DNA of 64,000 nucleotides from Takakia lepidozioides (GCA_030704615.1 CM060731.1:53984221-54048220); one strand, 5' to 3'; numbered from the stretch's first letter, positions 11,776-23,823 are shown. Translations and numbers: made by a program. The notes: a model not told the origin generated them from the sequence alone.

Positions 11776-12350
11776 AGGGCATACTTCGATGGCTCCACCT
11801 GTTTTCATCTCTAACAATGCAAAAACAAACTGAACTATGCATGGCAATGGTGGTGCTACCCGAAGGAGACTCTGTTCAGCGCTGTCCGTCTCCAAATCCA
11901 CTGCTCGCATGTTGCCTCCCACTTGTGCCTTGTCCTTCAACGCCCGCAAAGACAGCACTGTGTTGGATTGGCGCTCCCGGGTATTCACGGCCACCTGCTT
12001 TGTTACGACCTCCTGCACAGGAGTAACATCACTGCCTGGCATGCCTTCCTCCTCTCTTATAGGTGGCATTCTTTCCATCCCAGCCTCACGCAAAAGGGGA
12101 AGTTCCAAAAGTTCCTCCAATTGCTTTTCCACAGACGGCTCCGCAACTCCCCTATTCTGTAACCCTTCACCAGCAGATCCCTCCCCTTCACGGTCACTCT
12201 CCCCCTCGGAAAGATCAAGCGCCCTCCAAGTCTTCCTCATTCTCTCTCTGGCTTTCAACCTCTGCCTCGCCGACGTGTAGTAAAGAGACTTCCTACGCGT
12301 CCTCTTCTTTGCACTAACAATGACGTTCTTGGGAGGCTCCAGTGTGAATA
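11290..12350 (-). pseudogene. Unrecognised minus-strand coding remnants
   Basis: Two frames look like exons of one minus-strand gene. 12340-11767 is rich in Arg/Glu/Ser (for example SEGESDREGEGSAGEG). 11625-11290 is a basic/acidic stretch that begins FQRKRKKAWESLREI. They lie downstream of the MULE-like transposase in the same orientation, so they could be its 3' exons or an accessory protein. I recognise no domain. The composition suggests a disordered protein, and the reading frame upstream of 12340 is not resolved. Confidence 0.3.
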
Positions 12351-12872
12351 GTTCGAAATGACACTAACGGGACACTCATCCAACACTCCATTAGGGTCCA
12401 CGAAACGGATGGATGGATGGCGGTTGGGGTTTCATCTCCGAAATCATCCGTTTAGGATTATCCCAAAAAACAGAGACGGCTCTTAATTGACTTGTTCGAA
12501 TTGCGGTTGGGGGGGTTGTCTGCTATGCAACTTGGGAATGGCCAACTGGCATGGACCATCATTGACGGTCTGGGCCCTTTTAGTGGAACCTCTGCATGGA
12601 CACCACGTACCCGTGGGTTTCAGTTGGTGTTCCACCAACATAGAGGTCGTTATGGAATGGGCTGCGGGTTTGTCCGAGGGAAATATGTCATTTGTTAGAA
12701 AATTGAACGCACCCTCGTAATTCTTAATACTGCTGAGCTGTTTTTAGGGCGGCGAAACGCTGCAAGATTATCATGAGAATGATGGAAAAGAGAAAGTACA
12801 CTGTGCAAAGATAAACAGTATGAACACAGAATAGGAGTCCCCCATATTGTCCAGTGTGCTTCATCCCAGTCC

Positions 12873-13523
12873 ATGCGTACCATGTCTCCCACCTCAGACG
12901 TGGTAACATTGTACTCCCCTCTGCAAGCTGAGTACCTAAGTGCCGTGGCCGACGACAATGGCCTGGCCGTTGTTGAGGAGGATTTGATTTGCATAACATT
13001 CCGCTTTGAGCCAGGGACCGTCCATGTGGTCAGAGAGGTGTACGACAGTAGTGGGAAGGTCGAGGGAACGCAGGTTCAGAAGCCGCATAAACGGGATGGT
13101 CGAAGAGAGTGGAGAGTTCCACCCGCCAAGTACCGTGTTCATGGAGATCAGAGACGCCTTTCATCGGACACTATACTCACGCCCGGAACAGCAGCTTCGG
13201 TGGCGCAGGCGCCAAAGTCGGTCCCCATCAAGACAGAAGAAACTACCTCCACGACATTTGTCGAGCTCTCGGACAGTTCGGAAGACGATGTCACGGAGGT
13301 CCCTCTTCCTACGAACCCTCCTATACTGGTAGACCCCGATGTCCAGGAGATCATTAGTGTCATTCCCAAGTTGCAGTCGTTGAGAGGATTGCCAGGATGC
13401 AAGAGCGATGTGAGAGGCATTGTTTGGGAAACACATCATTGGTCTGTTGTCTTGTCGTTCGTGTACTCCATTCTGCATGTTGGGTCTTGGTGTAGTGCTC
13501 AGGTCTGCCGATTGGGTTGTTGA
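12873..13523 (+). CDS. Hypothetical ORF, 216 aa, acidic middle
   Basis: This is the longest plus-strand frame in the MULE region. The amino half is mixed charge (VVEEDLICITFRFEPGTVHV). The middle has a Ser/Asp/Glu run (VELSDSSEDDVTEVP) that resembles a SUMO-interacting or acidic patch. The carboxyl end runs into repeat-derived sequence. It lies opposite to the MULE transposase. No family is recognised and no promoter or splice evidence is seen. It could be a chance ORF or an accessory protein of the element. Confidence 0.25.
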   Translation: MRTMSPTSDVVTLYSPLQAEYLSAVADDNGLAVVEEDLICITFRFEPGTVHVVREVYDSSGKVEGTQVQKPHKRDGRREWRVPPAKYRVHGDQRRLSSDTILTPGTAASVAQAPKSVPIKTEETTSTTFVELSDSSEDDVTEVPLPTNPPILVDPDVQEIISVIPKLQSLRGLPGCKSDVRGIVWETHHWSVVLSFVYSILHVGSWCSAQVCRLGC

Positions 13524-13534
13524 TGTACTCGTTC

Positions 13535-14045
13535 GCATGGTCTACTATATAGGTGTTTAATGGTGTACTCCCTTCCGTGGTCTACTGTGTTGGGTTTCAT
13601 TGGTGTACTGCCTTCCGTATTCTGCTATCTTGGTTTCCAGACAACCATGGTTTGACACAGTGGTTTACACACGTGGTGGACACACATTTGTCTTGGTCTA
13701 CAGCTTTACTTAGGTCGGTGGATTGTGACTTTTGTCTGTTGATTACACTTCGTTCGCGCAACGCTTGAGCTGGTCTACTGCTTCATTGGTCTGTCGGTTG
13801 CATTATTGGTCCAGTCCCTTCAGTCTACGATTATAGTGTACAACATTTCCTTGTCTACTGTGTGGGTTCTACCGTGGTCTACTACTCCGCTTTGGTTGCG
13901 TGACTTCATTGGTCTACTTTATTCCGTGGTCTACTGTACTGCATGTCCCTCATCAATGCTTTGTAATGGAAAGGGTTTGGCAGATGGTAACCCAGGCATG
14001 GTCTGCTACATTGGTCTACTTGGTCTACTCATTGCGTACTTGGTC
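13535..14045. repeat. GGTCTACT-rich simple/degenerate repeat
   Basis: The word GGTCTACT or a close variant (TGGTCTACTG, TGGTCTACTT) appears about a dozen times in 500 bp, interspersed with 'ccttccgt' and 'cattggt'. It separates the SWIM-domain exon of the MULE remnant (from 14025 upward) from sequence further left. It probably represents a decayed minisatellite. Confidence 0.6.
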
Positions 14046-16310
14046 GAGCAGCTCATTGATCTCCCGCTTTAAAATTGCTTCCAACAGGTCTGGAGTGAGG
14101 AATGACTCCGCGGTGGCAGGAGTTGCACTTGGGAGCACATTTTCCTGTCCGCTTTTGAAATCGCATGCTCCCATGTCCTCGTGCGAGTCCAGGTTCACCA
14201 ATCCAACGTGAACAGTGCTGAGGTGGGTGCCGCATGTACGGACAATCAGTCCGTCTTGCAGGTCTGGTTTTAGCAACTTTATGACCCGAACCTGGTGCTT
14301 GCATATATTCCCTTTCAGGGCCCACGGGCATGTACAGCAGACCCACTGCAATTTCGGGATTGTGCACCGTGTAGGTAGTGTTTGGATCAGAGGAACTGAT
14401 GACATAAGCTGGCTGACCAGGTCCGCCCGACAAAGTTACACGCGACAAAGGTATGTCACGGGCTGCACATATTGCACTGGAAATGTATTTTTCTTGTTTA
14501 TCATTGCGAATGAACCCATGCGTCTTCAGATGAATGGAGTACTAGTTGTGGATAAGAACACGCCCTGTCAACTCCCATATGAGCCAGTCGGCTCTCCGAC
14601 CCGTCATTTTTCCTTTGCCCATATTCAATCTCGCCTTTAAGTTACCGTGATATGCCTCAATGCTTGCATTCGTATCTTGGCTTGCATGTGGAATGTTCCG
14701 GGCAGCCGTACACCACATCGCAATCTTGGGAACCCAGTACACATGAATGTAATGGAGAAACAAATGACCTGCAAGATATTCTTTTTCATTGCCCTCAATT
14801 TTTTCTTTACCCATTTGACAACCTCGTCTTCTTTATGAGGTCCACCTCTACAGTACATAAGGTCTCCCATATTTGCCAACAGTTTCGAGGCTGTTCCCGG
14901 ATCACTGATTTTCTGGCATGATTGCTTGACCCAGGCAAAGGTAGAGGAAAAGATGAAAATGGCACCCACAACAACAATGGGAGACTAACAGGCAATGAAC
15001 TAGGCTATCATGCTCCCAGAACCCCGTGGAGAGGGTCGACGGCAGACCTTGTGATGGTTAGTTCCAAATGTCGCGTCGCAAGCTACGATGTGCGCATCGT
15101 CCAAGTCCAACATCTTCTGCCGCTGCCATGGAGTCTGAATACCAACGGTGAAGGTCAAATCTCCATCAAAATGTTGAAATGTGGGCGCCAATGATTCCTC
15201 TTGGTAGAAGAACACCGAGTCCGGGTTCTGATCTTTCCACATACGTACGGATTGTGCATCGTCCGCGTGTTTTTTGAAGGTCTGTCAGGCTCGTTTTTCA
15301 GCGAGGTTCTGGACATCTTGCTCGAGGAGAAAGCCGTCGTGTGTCCATGCTTCTCCCAAGCCAGTGTTGTGCACATTGACGTGCCCTTGTGTTCAATCAT
15401 GACTTGCGCAACACTCAGGCCTCGGGACAAGCATTCCATGATCCACTTTTTCAGTTCCTCGCTTATATGTGGAGCATAGGCATATCGGCTGAACTGAAAC
15501 TGGGCATACCCGCCATGAGAGGGTTTTCCGGACACATCCAGGTGCTGCATGTTGTTATAATATGTGATGACTCCAATGTCTGGAGCAAGAAAACATTGCG
15601 AGACTTTGAAAGAACAGAGACAACCACGCTTGTATGACTCGCCGTATTCGCTTTTCTTTCGTCTTGGACCTTTGTGAGGATTACTGGTTCCAGCCCCGAC
15701 GTCCGGACCTCCTCGCTTGACCTTTGGATTCCTCACACTCACATTGTTGGTGCGCTTGTCCTCTGGACCATAACAACACTGATACTTGGACAGGGTCATA
15801 TTGGAATATGTCATCGACACCCATGGAGTTGGAGTTCTGCAAACATGTAAGATAGTATGAACCCTTCTACATCAACATGTACATAGGGCGCAAGCACAGG
15901 AAGAAACTGGAAGTGCGGGAATATGGTGCAGACATGACAGAGGTTAGATATGTGTTAGCTCTTGGAGCTGTTCTCGTTCCAGACTTCGTGTGAACGTGCA
16001 CATTTATGTAAAATTGGGTGGAACACCCGTCTCTACTCTCCTCTCCAAGTACAAAAGTCACCTACTCTCTCCCAGGGAATACAGGCCGTCTGGACGCACA
16101 CTTGAGTGCCCATGTATCCAGAGTGACTCTCATTCTTCCAGTAAAGATCTTTGCAGGAAAATGGTCCATCCTTTGGTGTTTGAAGACATTGTCGTAGTGG
16201 ACGTATAAGAAAGCTTTCAGGTTGGGCATCGACGGCCGCTGCCATATACACTACAGTACCCTTTCGCGCACGCTTCAGCACCTGCAATAGGACCTGCAAA
16301 GGTGGAAGCG
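14025..16310 (-). pseudogene. MULE-type transposase with SWIM zinc finger, degraded
   Basis: Read on the minus strand, in order: an amino-terminal block ending IPWERVGDF (about 16060) followed after a one-base frame change by VLGEESRDGCSTQFY; a DNA-binding-like block with GCLCSFKVSQCF and HISEELKKWIMECLSRGLS (15800-15400); MWKDQNPDSVFFYQEESL and the MULE catalytic-type motif ACDATFGTNHHK (about 15060); an IEAYHGNLKARL block (about 14650); and a SWIM finger, CCTCPWALKGNICKHQVRVI (about 14330). In the MULE family the DDE core cuts and pastes TIR elements, and SWIM is the usual carboxyl-terminal finger. Several frame changes and an in-frame stop (in the stretch before MWKDQ) show decay. The amino part probably lies beyond the gypsy insertion at 16329. 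Confidence 0.75.
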
Positions 16311-16323
16311 AAGGACGACAGCA

Positions 16324-16328
16324 CGCAC
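16324..16328. repeat. Target site duplication CGCAC (left)
   Basis: CGCAC immediately before the left LTR is repeated at 23302-23306 directly after the right LTR. This is the 5-bp duplication expected of an LTR retroelement integrase. Confidence 0.93.
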
Positions 16329-17052
16329 TGTCGCACACCTCAGTTCGGTAAACTCCCCTTCAAGTCATAGTTACTCGCTTTGATGCGCGCGCCTGACTCC
16401 CAACCTGGCCGCCGGGCCAACTTGGAGTTTCGGCTGCTCACCGGGACATAACGGTCCCCTTCCGCTTCCCTCTAAACCCTCCACCTATTTGGGACTAGGA
16501 GAATTCCCTTTGGTAGATGGCAGTCCGGAACAGCTCCCCACTCTTTGGTCGCTTTCCGGCTCGCTCGCTTACTCACTAGTTTTTGGTCGCCAACGGGCTT
16601 GCACCGTTCTCGGGGTTACTACTCCCTATATATACTTCTGTAGCTGTCCGCGGGGGATTCATAACCAGCCATGCCATTTTATGGCGAACCACCACGAAAA
16701 CCCTCGACTCCCGGTGGTGAGTCGCGGTGAGTCTTGGCCCACTCACCGCGGCCCCAATGGACCGTGATGAGTCCCAAGACTCCCCACGACTCCCACCTCG
16801 AGGTCTCCACCCCATGGTGAGTCCTATGCCACCCCCACTAAGTCCCACTAAGCTACCACCACCCCTTGTGGAGCCACCTCCACCGCAACCCGGTGTGCGG
16901 GGCTCCACCTAGTGAGCGCCTCCGCCTCCTTGAGTGCCTTGGGCACTCAAGGGTGCTTCAGCCCCCCATACCTATCGCTGCCGCTGCCCCCACCACAGGG
17001 GCAGCCCCTCATGTGTCCCGACCCCCTGCCCTCAAGGCAAAGGGCCGCGACA
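16329..17052 (-). repeat. 3' LTR of gypsy copy 2
   Basis: On the minus strand it reads TGTCGCGGCCC...GTGTGCGACA, 724 bp. It is the downstream LTR of the minus-strand element. On the minus strand the adjoining internal sequence ends in the purine-rich GGTAGGGGTGTG (17053-17064), the likely polypurine tract that primes plus-strand synthesis. Confidence 0.95.
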
Positions 17053-17958
17053 CACACCCCTACCAACAGGGAGTCGATGTCCTCATCGACTTGTCCATTT
17101 TGTAGAAACGAACATCCAAGTTGTGGCGTCCCACATCAAGGAGTTTGTTTTCGTACCATGGCGTCCCATGGCAAAGAACCAAACCCCACACTTGACTCCA
17201 CTCTCCACTTGCTAGTTCGGCCGACTTCCTCCAAGTCCCGGCCAAGGGTGGAGCCTCTCCAGCTCCTCCTAGTGCACTCTTCTTGGCCTACTTCAAGGCC
17301 AAGGAACGATCCTCCCCGAGGATCGAATCGCCTTACTGCAACAACATTGCTTGCGATCGCTCATGATGCCGCTTTTGGCATCACCTTGAGCAAGGGTTCA
17401 CCTGGAACCCTCTTTGACTAGGAAGATAATCTTGAACCAACCGTGCGCCCCAATCACTACAATTGGGTCCGCCTTGGAATGCTGGCCTGAGGTACGGGAA
17501 CACGCCGAAGCCGCACTACGACTTCGTCCCGAGGCTACACGATTATAGTACGTGAACGGAAGCACGTAGCTTCCGCGTTAGCCCGCACTACAAGGCAACC
17601 CCCTCGGTAGCGCAGTTATAGTACGCGCACGCGCCAGGTGCGCACTAGCACTTGAACTCCCAAATAAGGCGCAAGTTTCCTTGCCCCTTGGATGGGAGTC
17701 ACCCGATTTCGGCACTGCGCAAACACACGATTAACCCAATTTACCTCTCCCACTTTTGTAAGCTAGCATGCATTCTACACACCAGCCAACCACACCATGC
17801 ATCAACATTCCAAACACAATAGGACGCACAATATTTGGAACCCATTTCCTTTATCACAAATTTTTGTACAATACAAGTTTTTGCAATCGGATTCCTGAGC
17901 TAGCTAAACCGGGCTAAGCATGCATTTCCTCCCCCACGCTCCAAGGTTGATGTCCCCA
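17053..17958 (-). other. Non-coding 3' region of gypsy copy 2
   Basis: About 900 bp lie between the gag-pol stop and the 3' LTR with no substantial coding frame of recognisable type. Such long 3' regions occur in chromoviruses. The purine-rich tract at its left end (17053-17064) is the only feature I can assign. Confidence 0.7.
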
Positions 17959-20900
17959 TCAACGCTTCTTCCGCTTTTGAGGTCGCCCTTCGAACGCTGC
18001 AACTGCCTCGGATGCGTTTCCCATTTCTGAGGCACGCACCCAAGATGCCTCCACAAGATGATAGCCCTTCCATTTGACGAGATACTCCGTTTCTTGGTTC
18101 TTGAACCTCCTCGACTTAAGTATTGCCTCCACCTCGTACTCGGGTTCATTTTCATGATCCAACAGCATAGGTGGCGGACGCAACACTTGCTGCCGATTCG
18201 GACGTGCTTCATCTTTGAAGTAAGGCTTCAAAAGGGAGACATGGAATACTGGGTGCACCTTGCTGTTTGCTGGCAGCTCCAATTCATACACATCTTCATT
18301 CATAACCCTCCGAATGCGAAAGGGACCCGCATACGGAGGTACGAACTTCGGACTCATTTCCGGAGGTAGTCGAAAATTCTTGATGTTCAACCAGACCTCT
18401 GTGCCTGCCTCAAACTTCACTTCCCTCCGCTTCCGATTCGCCTGCCTTTCATACCGTTTCCTAGCTTTGGCAATGTTGTACTTTGCGAGCTTCAACAAAC
18501 GCTCGCGTTCTTCCAGTACCGCCGCTACTGCCGGTTCCTCAACGTCCTGGGCGGCCCAACTTGTCGGCACCAGAGGTGCTTTTCCATAGACCAACACAAA
18601 AGGGGAAACTCCCGTCGCGGAGTGTTCTGTGTTATTATAACAGAACTCTGCCGCGTCTAAGTGTTCCATCCAGTCTGATTGGTCTGCCGACACGTAATTC
18701 CGCAAGAATTGCTTCACTACGGAATTCACTCTTTCCGTTTGGCCGTCCGTCGTAGGTCGGAAGGCGGTGCTCATCTTCAGCCTCGTCCCCATCTTCTTCC
18801 AAAGTGCTCTCCAGAATTTACTCGTAAACTTTGGGTCGCGGTCCGAGACAATATCCTTCGGGACTCCATGATGCTTTAAGACGTGGGCGAAGTAAAGTCG
18901 CCCTGTCTCCTGCGCAGTAGCCGTCTCCTTGGTGGGGATGAAATGGGCCATTTTACTGAACCTATCTACCACCACCATGATTGCATCGAATCCTTTTGAC
19001 AGCGGCTTAGCAGTCATGAAATCCATCGAGACGCTTTCCCAAGTCCCCTCTGGAATCGGCAAGGGTTGTAACAGCCCCGCTTGCTTTTTATACTCGCTCC
19101 GGTTTTGTTGGCATGTGGTGCATGTCTTTACATACTCCTCTGCCTCCTCCCTCAGTTTGGGCCAGAAATACTCTTTCTTCAAGAGTGCCGCAGTGCGCTT
19201 GGCTCCACCGTGGCCCGCAAGCGGGCTATCATGGCATTCTCTCAAGAGACTATCCCTGATCCCTCCCTTTGGCACATAGAGACGTTTTTGCTTATACCGG
19301 AGCAGTCCGTTTTGCAAGTGGAACTGCGATTTAACCCCCATTCTCAAGTTTTGCATCACGCACTTTGCCAGCTCATCCTTCCGGCAAGCCTTCCGGATCT
19401 TCCTTTGGAGCGCCGTCTCGCCCTTGTACACCAACAAGAGCTGCTGCTTTCTACTTAAAGCATCGGCCACCACATTGTCCCGTCCCGGTTTGTACTGGAT
19501 ATCCACGTCGAACACTGCCAAAGTATCTTGCCACCTAAGTTGTTTTGGGGACAACTTGGGCTGCGTGGCAAAATACTTCACCGTGACATTGTCCGTGAAC
19601 ACCTTCACTGGGTTGGAACCAACATAGTGGCGCCAGAGTTCAAGGCAATGTACCACCGCCTTCATCTCTTTTTCGTGCGTCGGCCACCGTCGCTCCACTT
19701 CATTCAGTTTCTTACTTTCGTAAGCCACTGGACGTCCATCTTGCATAAGTACACCCCCAATTGCGAAGTCCGATGCATCTGTATGAATCTCAAACGGACG
19801 ATCGAACTCCGGGATTTTTAAGACTGGAGCTTCCGTCATCCGCTGCTTCAATTCAGCAAAAGCTTGGCCACAAAATGTGTTCCATACCCAGACTTTGGAT
19901 TTACACAGAAGGTCCGACAGCGGCCCCGCGATCTTGGCAAAATTTCTCACATACTTCCGGTAATAGGAGGCGAGTCCTAGGAAGGATCGCACTCCCGGGA
20001 CCGAAGTCGGAGGCTCCCAGTCCAAGATCGCCCTCACCTTTCTGTCATCCATTTTGATCCCATCCTGTGTAATCACGTGCCCCAAGAACTCCACTTTTGT
20101 GACCCCGAATTCGCACTTTGAAGCTTTGGCATACAGCTTCCCTTCTCGCAATTTTTGGAACACCCTTTTGAGGTGCTCCAGGTGCTCCTCCTTTGTTTTC
20201 GAGTACACCAAGATGTCGTCGATGTACACGATCACAAAGTCATCCAACCACTCCTGGAAAAGGCTGTTCATCAGCGTGCTAAATGTCGCTGGTGCATTGG
20301 TGAGCCCAAAAGGCATCACCAAGAACTCATATGAACCATACCTTGTCCTGCACGCGGTCTTCTCCTCATCTCCTTCCGCCACCCGAATTTGGTGATAGCC
20401 GGAGCGCAAGTCGATCCGGCTGAAATACTTCGCTCCTGCCAACCGATCGAAGAGGTCGTCGATCCTTGGCAAAGGGTACCGGTTTTTGATAGTCACCTTA
20501 TTCAGAGCCCTGTAATCGACACACATCCGCAGCGTCCCATCCTTCTTGTCTGCAAATAGCACCGGGGCTCCGTAAGGTGACTTACTCGGCCGGATGTACC
20601 CCTTTGACATTAGATCTTTGAGCTGAGTCTTCAGCTCGACCAACTCTTTGTGGCTCAACCGGTAGGGCGCCTTGGCAGGCGGTTCCGATCCCGGTATCAC
20701 CTCAATTTTGTGGTCAACTCCTCTTCGCGGTGGCAAGCCGCTTGGTAAATCCTCCGGCATCACATCCTGGTATTTCTCCAAAATCCCCTTGATCCAATCT
20801 GGGCTCGGCTCCCCATCGCCTTCTCCTTTCACTTCTCTAATGTAAAGCAAAAACTGGGACTCGTGTGTCTCCTCCACGGCCCACTCCTTTGCTGATAGAA

Positions 20901-22521
20901 GGTTTATTCGCCCTCCCACGGATTTGGGCGTTTCCGACACTCGTAAAACCTCGCCACCATTCCCACATGGCAGCGTGACTACTCTCTTGCGGCCATCTAT
21001 GACCGCTCCGGATTTGCTCAAAAAGGTCATTCCCAAAATGAGATCCACTCCATCGATCTCGCAGATAGTGAAGTTCTCACGTCCCTCCCAACTCCCCAGT
21101 TGAAGAGGAACATCAAACGCCAACCTTGTTGCCAACTGAGGTTCTCCTTTGGCAGAGCGCACCTCAATAGAGGCCCCCACGTCACTTGTCGGGAGTCCCA
21201 ACTTTCGCGCCGCCGCCGGCGTCATGAAGGAGTGCGACGCTCCTGTGTCCACCAACAACGACACATTAGTTCCGGATATTATCCCATCCACGAACAATAA
21301 CTGACTCCCTTTTCGTAAGGCGCCAGTTTCCTGATACAACTCACAAGAAAATTTGCCTACCTTGCAAGTCCTGGCGACCACCGCTTCCACCAAGCGACTG
21401 ATGGTATCTTCCGACAGCTCCGTGGTCGCCCGAGTCATGTTCAATTGCCGGGGCTTCGTGCACTTCTTGGCCATGTGCCCGGGCTCCCCGCAATTGAAAC
21501 ACACTCCATCAAAGGTCGCCTTCTGCCCGCCATAAGTCGCTCCACCCGCTTTTCCTTTCGAAGCACCGGGTGCCGCCTTGACGTGTGAAGGACCTCCCTT
21601 CGATTTCCACGTGCCATTTTCGCCGCGTGGCCTATCCCACTTCTTTTCCGGTCGGGAGGAGTCACCTTCCCGCCGGGTCTTCTTGTGGTTCAGCTCCGTA
21701 CGGCCTTGTCTCTCACCCCTAGGGACATCCGAGAAACATTCAGCTCTCTCAATTGCCTCGTTCAAAGTCTTGGGTGGCTTCTCCTCCAACTTCCGCCTAG
21801 CCCATGGGGCCAGTCCCGCCACAAAGTTGAAGACCATTTCTGGTTCTGCCATGTCCGCGACTTCGAGCAACAGCACATTGAAAGCCTGGACATACCCCCG
21901 AATGTCATCTGTTTGCTTCAAATTCCTCATCTTGTCCCGGGCAAGCCAGGATGCGTTGAGGGGCACAAACTGTCTCTTCATCAATTCCTTGAACTCACTC
22001 CAGTTCAAGGTTTCCGGGCTTGGGCCTCGGTCGTGAAGGCGTTTCTGCCACCATTGTTGAGCATAGCCCCTCAAATAGGTGGGAGCCACTTCCACCCGAT
22101 CCTCGTCACTCAACTTGGCCGCCCGGAAGTACTGCTCTAGCTCCAGGAGCCAGGTGTTGAGTGCCTTCCGGTTTCGAACGCCCTCGAAGGTGCCGGGTTC
22201 CTTAGGCTTCACCTTAAACTTTGCCTTGGTGGAAGTGGCATTAGCCGCCTTCAACACGTCTTTCAACGTCCCGCCAAACTGCGCCAACAACCCTTCCCAA
22301 AAGGCTGCCGGCATGGGAGGCATCTCTTGGTTTGTCGGAGCTCTCAAAGATTCCTCGGGCTCCGACTCCTCGGATTCCTCCCGCTCCTGAGCGGCCTCGT
22401 TTTCGGAAACATTAATCGCTTCCTCAAACGGCCGCCTCGGTGACACGTCGCCCCCATCGGGCTCACCGGGATCATCATCTTTTGGGCCGTTCCGCTTTCG
22501 CTTCGGCTTGCCCGACCCCAT
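17959..22521 (-). CDS. gag-pol polyprotein with chromodomain, gypsy copy 2
   Basis: This is one open frame of 1520 codons from the ATG of [12 protein letters not shown]; the frame continues 21 codons upstream without another good start. Order of parts: gag with the capsid-like WWQKRL region; zinc knuckle [14 protein letters not shown] (about residue 360); aspartic protease [13 protein letters not shown]; reverse transcriptase with [11 protein letters not shown]; RNase H with [13 protein letters not shown]; integrase with its HHCC finger ([12 protein letters not shown] ... CTTCQQ) and catalytic motifs [16 protein letters not shown] and [10 protein letters not shown]; and a chromodomain at the carboxyl end ([17 protein letters not shown]). 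Chromodomains bias insertion toward particular chromatin marks. No stop or frameshift is seen. The virus-like particle would form in the cytoplasm and the cDNA would integrate in the nucleus. Confidence 0.97.
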   Translation of the reverse strand: MGSGKPKRKRNGPKDDDPGEPDGGDVSPRRPFEEAINVSENEAAQEREESEESEPEESLRAPTNQEMPPMPAAFWEGLLAQFGGTLKDVLKAANATSTKAKFKVKPKEPGTFEGVRNRKALNTWLLELEQYFRAAKLSDEDRVEVAPTYLRGYAQQWWQKRLHDRGPSPETLNWSEFKELMKRQFVPLNASWLARDKMRNLKQTDDIRGYVQAFNVLLLEVADMAEPEMVFNFVAGLAPWARRKLEEKPPKTLNEAIERAECFSDVPRGERQGRTELNHKKTRREGDSSRPEKKWDRPRGENGTWKSKGGPSHVKAAPGASKGKAGGATYGGQKATFDGVCFNCGEPGHMAKKCTKPRQLNMTRATTELSEDTISRLVEAVVARTCKVGKFSCELYQETGALRKGSQLLFVDGIISGTNVSLLVDTGASHSFMTPAAARKLGLPTSDVGASIEVRSAKGEPQLATRLAFDVPLQLGSWEGRENFTICEIDGVDLILGMTFLSKSGAVIDGRKRVVTLPCGNGGEVLRVSETPKSVGGRINLLSAKEWAVEETHESQFLLYIREVKGEGDGEPSPDWIKGILEKYQDVMPEDLPSGLPPRRGVDHKIEVIPGSEPPAKAPYRLSHKELVELKTQLKDLMSKGYIRPSKSPYGAPVLFADKKDGTLRMCVDYRALNKVTIKNRYPLPRIDDLFDRLAGAKYFSRIDLRSGYHQIRVAEGDEEKTACRTRYGSYEFLVMPFGLTNAPATFSTLMNSLFQEWLDDFVIVYIDDILVYSKTKEEHLEHLKRVFQKLREGKLYAKASKCEFGVTKVEFLGHVITQDGIKMDDRKVRAILDWEPPTSVPGVRSFLGLASYYRKYVRNFAKIAGPLSDLLCKSKVWVWNTFCGQAFAELKQRMTEAPVLKIPEFDRPFEIHTDASDFAIGGVLMQDGRPVAYESKKLNEVERRWPTHEKEMKAVVHCLELWRHYVGSNPVKVFTDNVTVKYFATQPKLSPKQLRWQDTLAVFDVDIQYKPGRDNVVADALSRKQQLLLVYKGETALQRKIRKACRKDELAKCVMQNLRMGVKSQFHLQNGLLRYKQKRLYVPKGGIRDSLLRECHDSPLAGHGGAKRTAALLKKEYFWPKLREEAEEYVKTCTTCQQNRSEYKKQAGLLQPLPIPEGTWESVSMDFMTAKPLSKGFDAIMVVVDRFSKMAHFIPTKETATAQETGRLYFAHVLKHHGVPKDIVSDRDPKFTSKFWRALWKKMGTRLKMSTAFRPTTDGQTERVNSVVKQFLRNYVSADQSDWMEHLDAAEFCYNNTEHSATGVSPFVLVYGKAPLVPTSWAAQDVEEPAVAAVLEERERLLKLAKYNIAKARKRYERQANRKRREVKFEAGTEVWLNIKNFRLPPEMSPKFVPPYAGPFRIRRVMNEDVYELELPANSKVHPVFHVSLLKPYFKDEARPNRQQVLRPPPMLLDHENEPEYEVEAILKSRRFKNQETEYLVKWKGYHLVEASWVRASEMGNASEAVAAFEGRPQKRKKR

Positions 22522-22562
22522 GATGAGGCCAATCCCAAGGACGATCGCGTACTGAACTCTAA

Positions 22563-22574
22563 GCTCTGATACCA
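22563..22574 (-). other. Primer binding site, initiator tRNA-Met, copy 2
   Basis: The minus strand reads TGGTATCAGAGC two bases inside the 5' LTR, as in copy 1. It is complementary to the end of initiator tRNA-Met. Confidence 0.95.
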
Positions 22575-22576
22575 AA

Positions 22577-23301
22577 TGTCGCACACCTCAGTTCGGTAAA
22601 CTCCCCTTCAAGTCATAGTTACTCGCTTTGATGCGCGCGCCTGACTCCCAACCTGGCCGCCGGGCCAACTTGGAGTTTCGGCTGCTCACCGGGACATAAC
22701 GGTCCCCTTCCGCTTCCCTCTAAACCCTCCACCTATTTGGGACTAGGAGAATTCCCTTTGGTAGATGGCAGTCCGGAACAGCTCCCCACTCTTTGGTCGC
22801 TTTCCGGCTCGCTCGCTTACTCACTAGTTTTTGGTCGCCAACGGGCTTGCACCGTTCTCGGGGTTACTACTCCCTATATATACTTCTGTAGCTGTCCGCG
22901 GGGGATTCATAACCAGCCATGCCATTTTATGGCGAACCACCACGAAAACCCTCGACTCCCGGTGGTGAGTCGCGGTGAGTCTTGGCCCACTCACCGCGGC
23001 CCCAATGGACCGTGATGAGTCCCAAGACTCCCCACGACTCCCACCTCGAGGTCTCCACCCCATGGTGAGTCCTATGCCACCCCCACTAAGTCCCACTAAG
23101 CTACCACCACCCCTTGTGGAGCCACCTCCACCGCAACCCGGTGTGCGGGGCTCCACCTAGTGAGCGCCTCCGCCTCCTTGAGTGCCTTGGGCACTCAAGG
23201 GTGCTTCAGCCCCCCCATACCTATCGCTGCCGCTGCCCCCACCACAGGGGCAGCCCCTCATGTGTCCCGACCCCCTGCCCTCAAGGCAAAGGGCCGCGAC
23301 A
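22577..23301 (-). repeat. 5' LTR of gypsy copy 2
   Basis: This is a 725-bp LTR, the same as the 3' LTR except for one extra C in a C-run. It contains a TATATATA core at 22875-22882, read on the minus strand, which probably serves as the promoter for the genomic RNA. Confidence 0.95.
22875..22882 (-). promoter_or_regulatory. LTR TATA box, gypsy copy 2
   Basis: TATATATA in the upstream LTR occupies the same relative position as in copy 1, about 300 bp before the end of the LTR. Confidence 0.6.
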
Positions 23302-23306
23302 CGCAC
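23302..23306. repeat. Target site duplication CGCAC (right)
   Basis: This matches 16324-16328 and closes the gypsy copy 2 insertion. Confidence 0.93.
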
Positions 23307-23816
23307 GTTCTTGCCAGGAGGGAAGCCAGGCGGCAGGAACAAACGACAGGGGAGGAAAAGATCGAAGAAACACTCGCAGATTGGCGGCTGCGATGCAATG
23401 CCCTAAATACGGATGGATAGGATGGCAGTGTGGCTTGACGGTCAGATGTGCGCCACGTCATATAGGGTCTGCTTGGGTCCGCTTGGGTCCGGGTCTGTCG
23501 GTTCGGTCTGCTCTTCCGGCAGACCCAACAGACCTAGCCTGGGTAGACCCAACTTGGGGCAGACCCAGCGGGGACGGGCGCGCCGGCGGACACAGCGGTG
23601 ACCACGGGCGGCCTGAGCTGCGGGCCGGGGGCCACGGACTACGGGTGCGGTGCTGCCGACCGCGCTGCGCCGCGCGGATGGCCGGTGCGGGGGCCGAGCG
23701 CGGGGGCGACTCTGCAGCCGTGCGTCCGTGTGCGCCCTGGCCCGCACGTGAGACATAAACTCCCAATTATTCAAAAATGAGAGGCGAAAAATCTACAGTA
23801 GAAACCCTAACGGGGC
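23307..23816 (-). other. GC-rich stretch; probable 5' part of MULE locus
   Basis: Without the gypsy insertion this sequence would join the MULE remnant to the left of 16329. Minus-strand frames here (for example VSSIFSSPVVCSCRLASLLAR near 23290-23370) are open toward that junction, but the correct frame and exon structure are not resolved. 23460-23600 holds repeated GGGTCTGC/GCAGACCC words that form imperfect inverted repeats. The MULE terminal inverted repeat was not found. Confidence 0.35.
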
Positions 23817-23823
23817 TTAAACT

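Larger units (their letters stand above)
16329..23301 (-). mobile_element. Complete Ty3/gypsy chromovirus (copy 2)
   Basis: The element has two LTRs, a tRNA-Met primer site, one uninterrupted gag-pol frame with a terminal chromodomain, a 3' untranslated stretch of about 900 bp, a purine-rich tract next to the 3' LTR, and the CGCAC target duplication. By eye the two LTRs differ only by one C in a C-run (about 16964 compared with about 23212). The insertion is therefore very recent and the copy may be competent. It lies in reverse orientation and interrupts the MULE locus. Confidence 0.98.

Noticed and set aside
14025-16310. FAR1-type domesticated transcription factor
   Set aside because: SWIM and MULE motifs would fit, but the frameshifts, the stop and a second broken copy at 36 kb show a decaying transposase rather than a host gene.
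16489-16912. Gly- or Pro-rich open frames inside the gypsy LTRs
   Set aside because: GC-rich LTR sequence leaves several frames open on both strands. They repeat identically in each LTR and match no protein.
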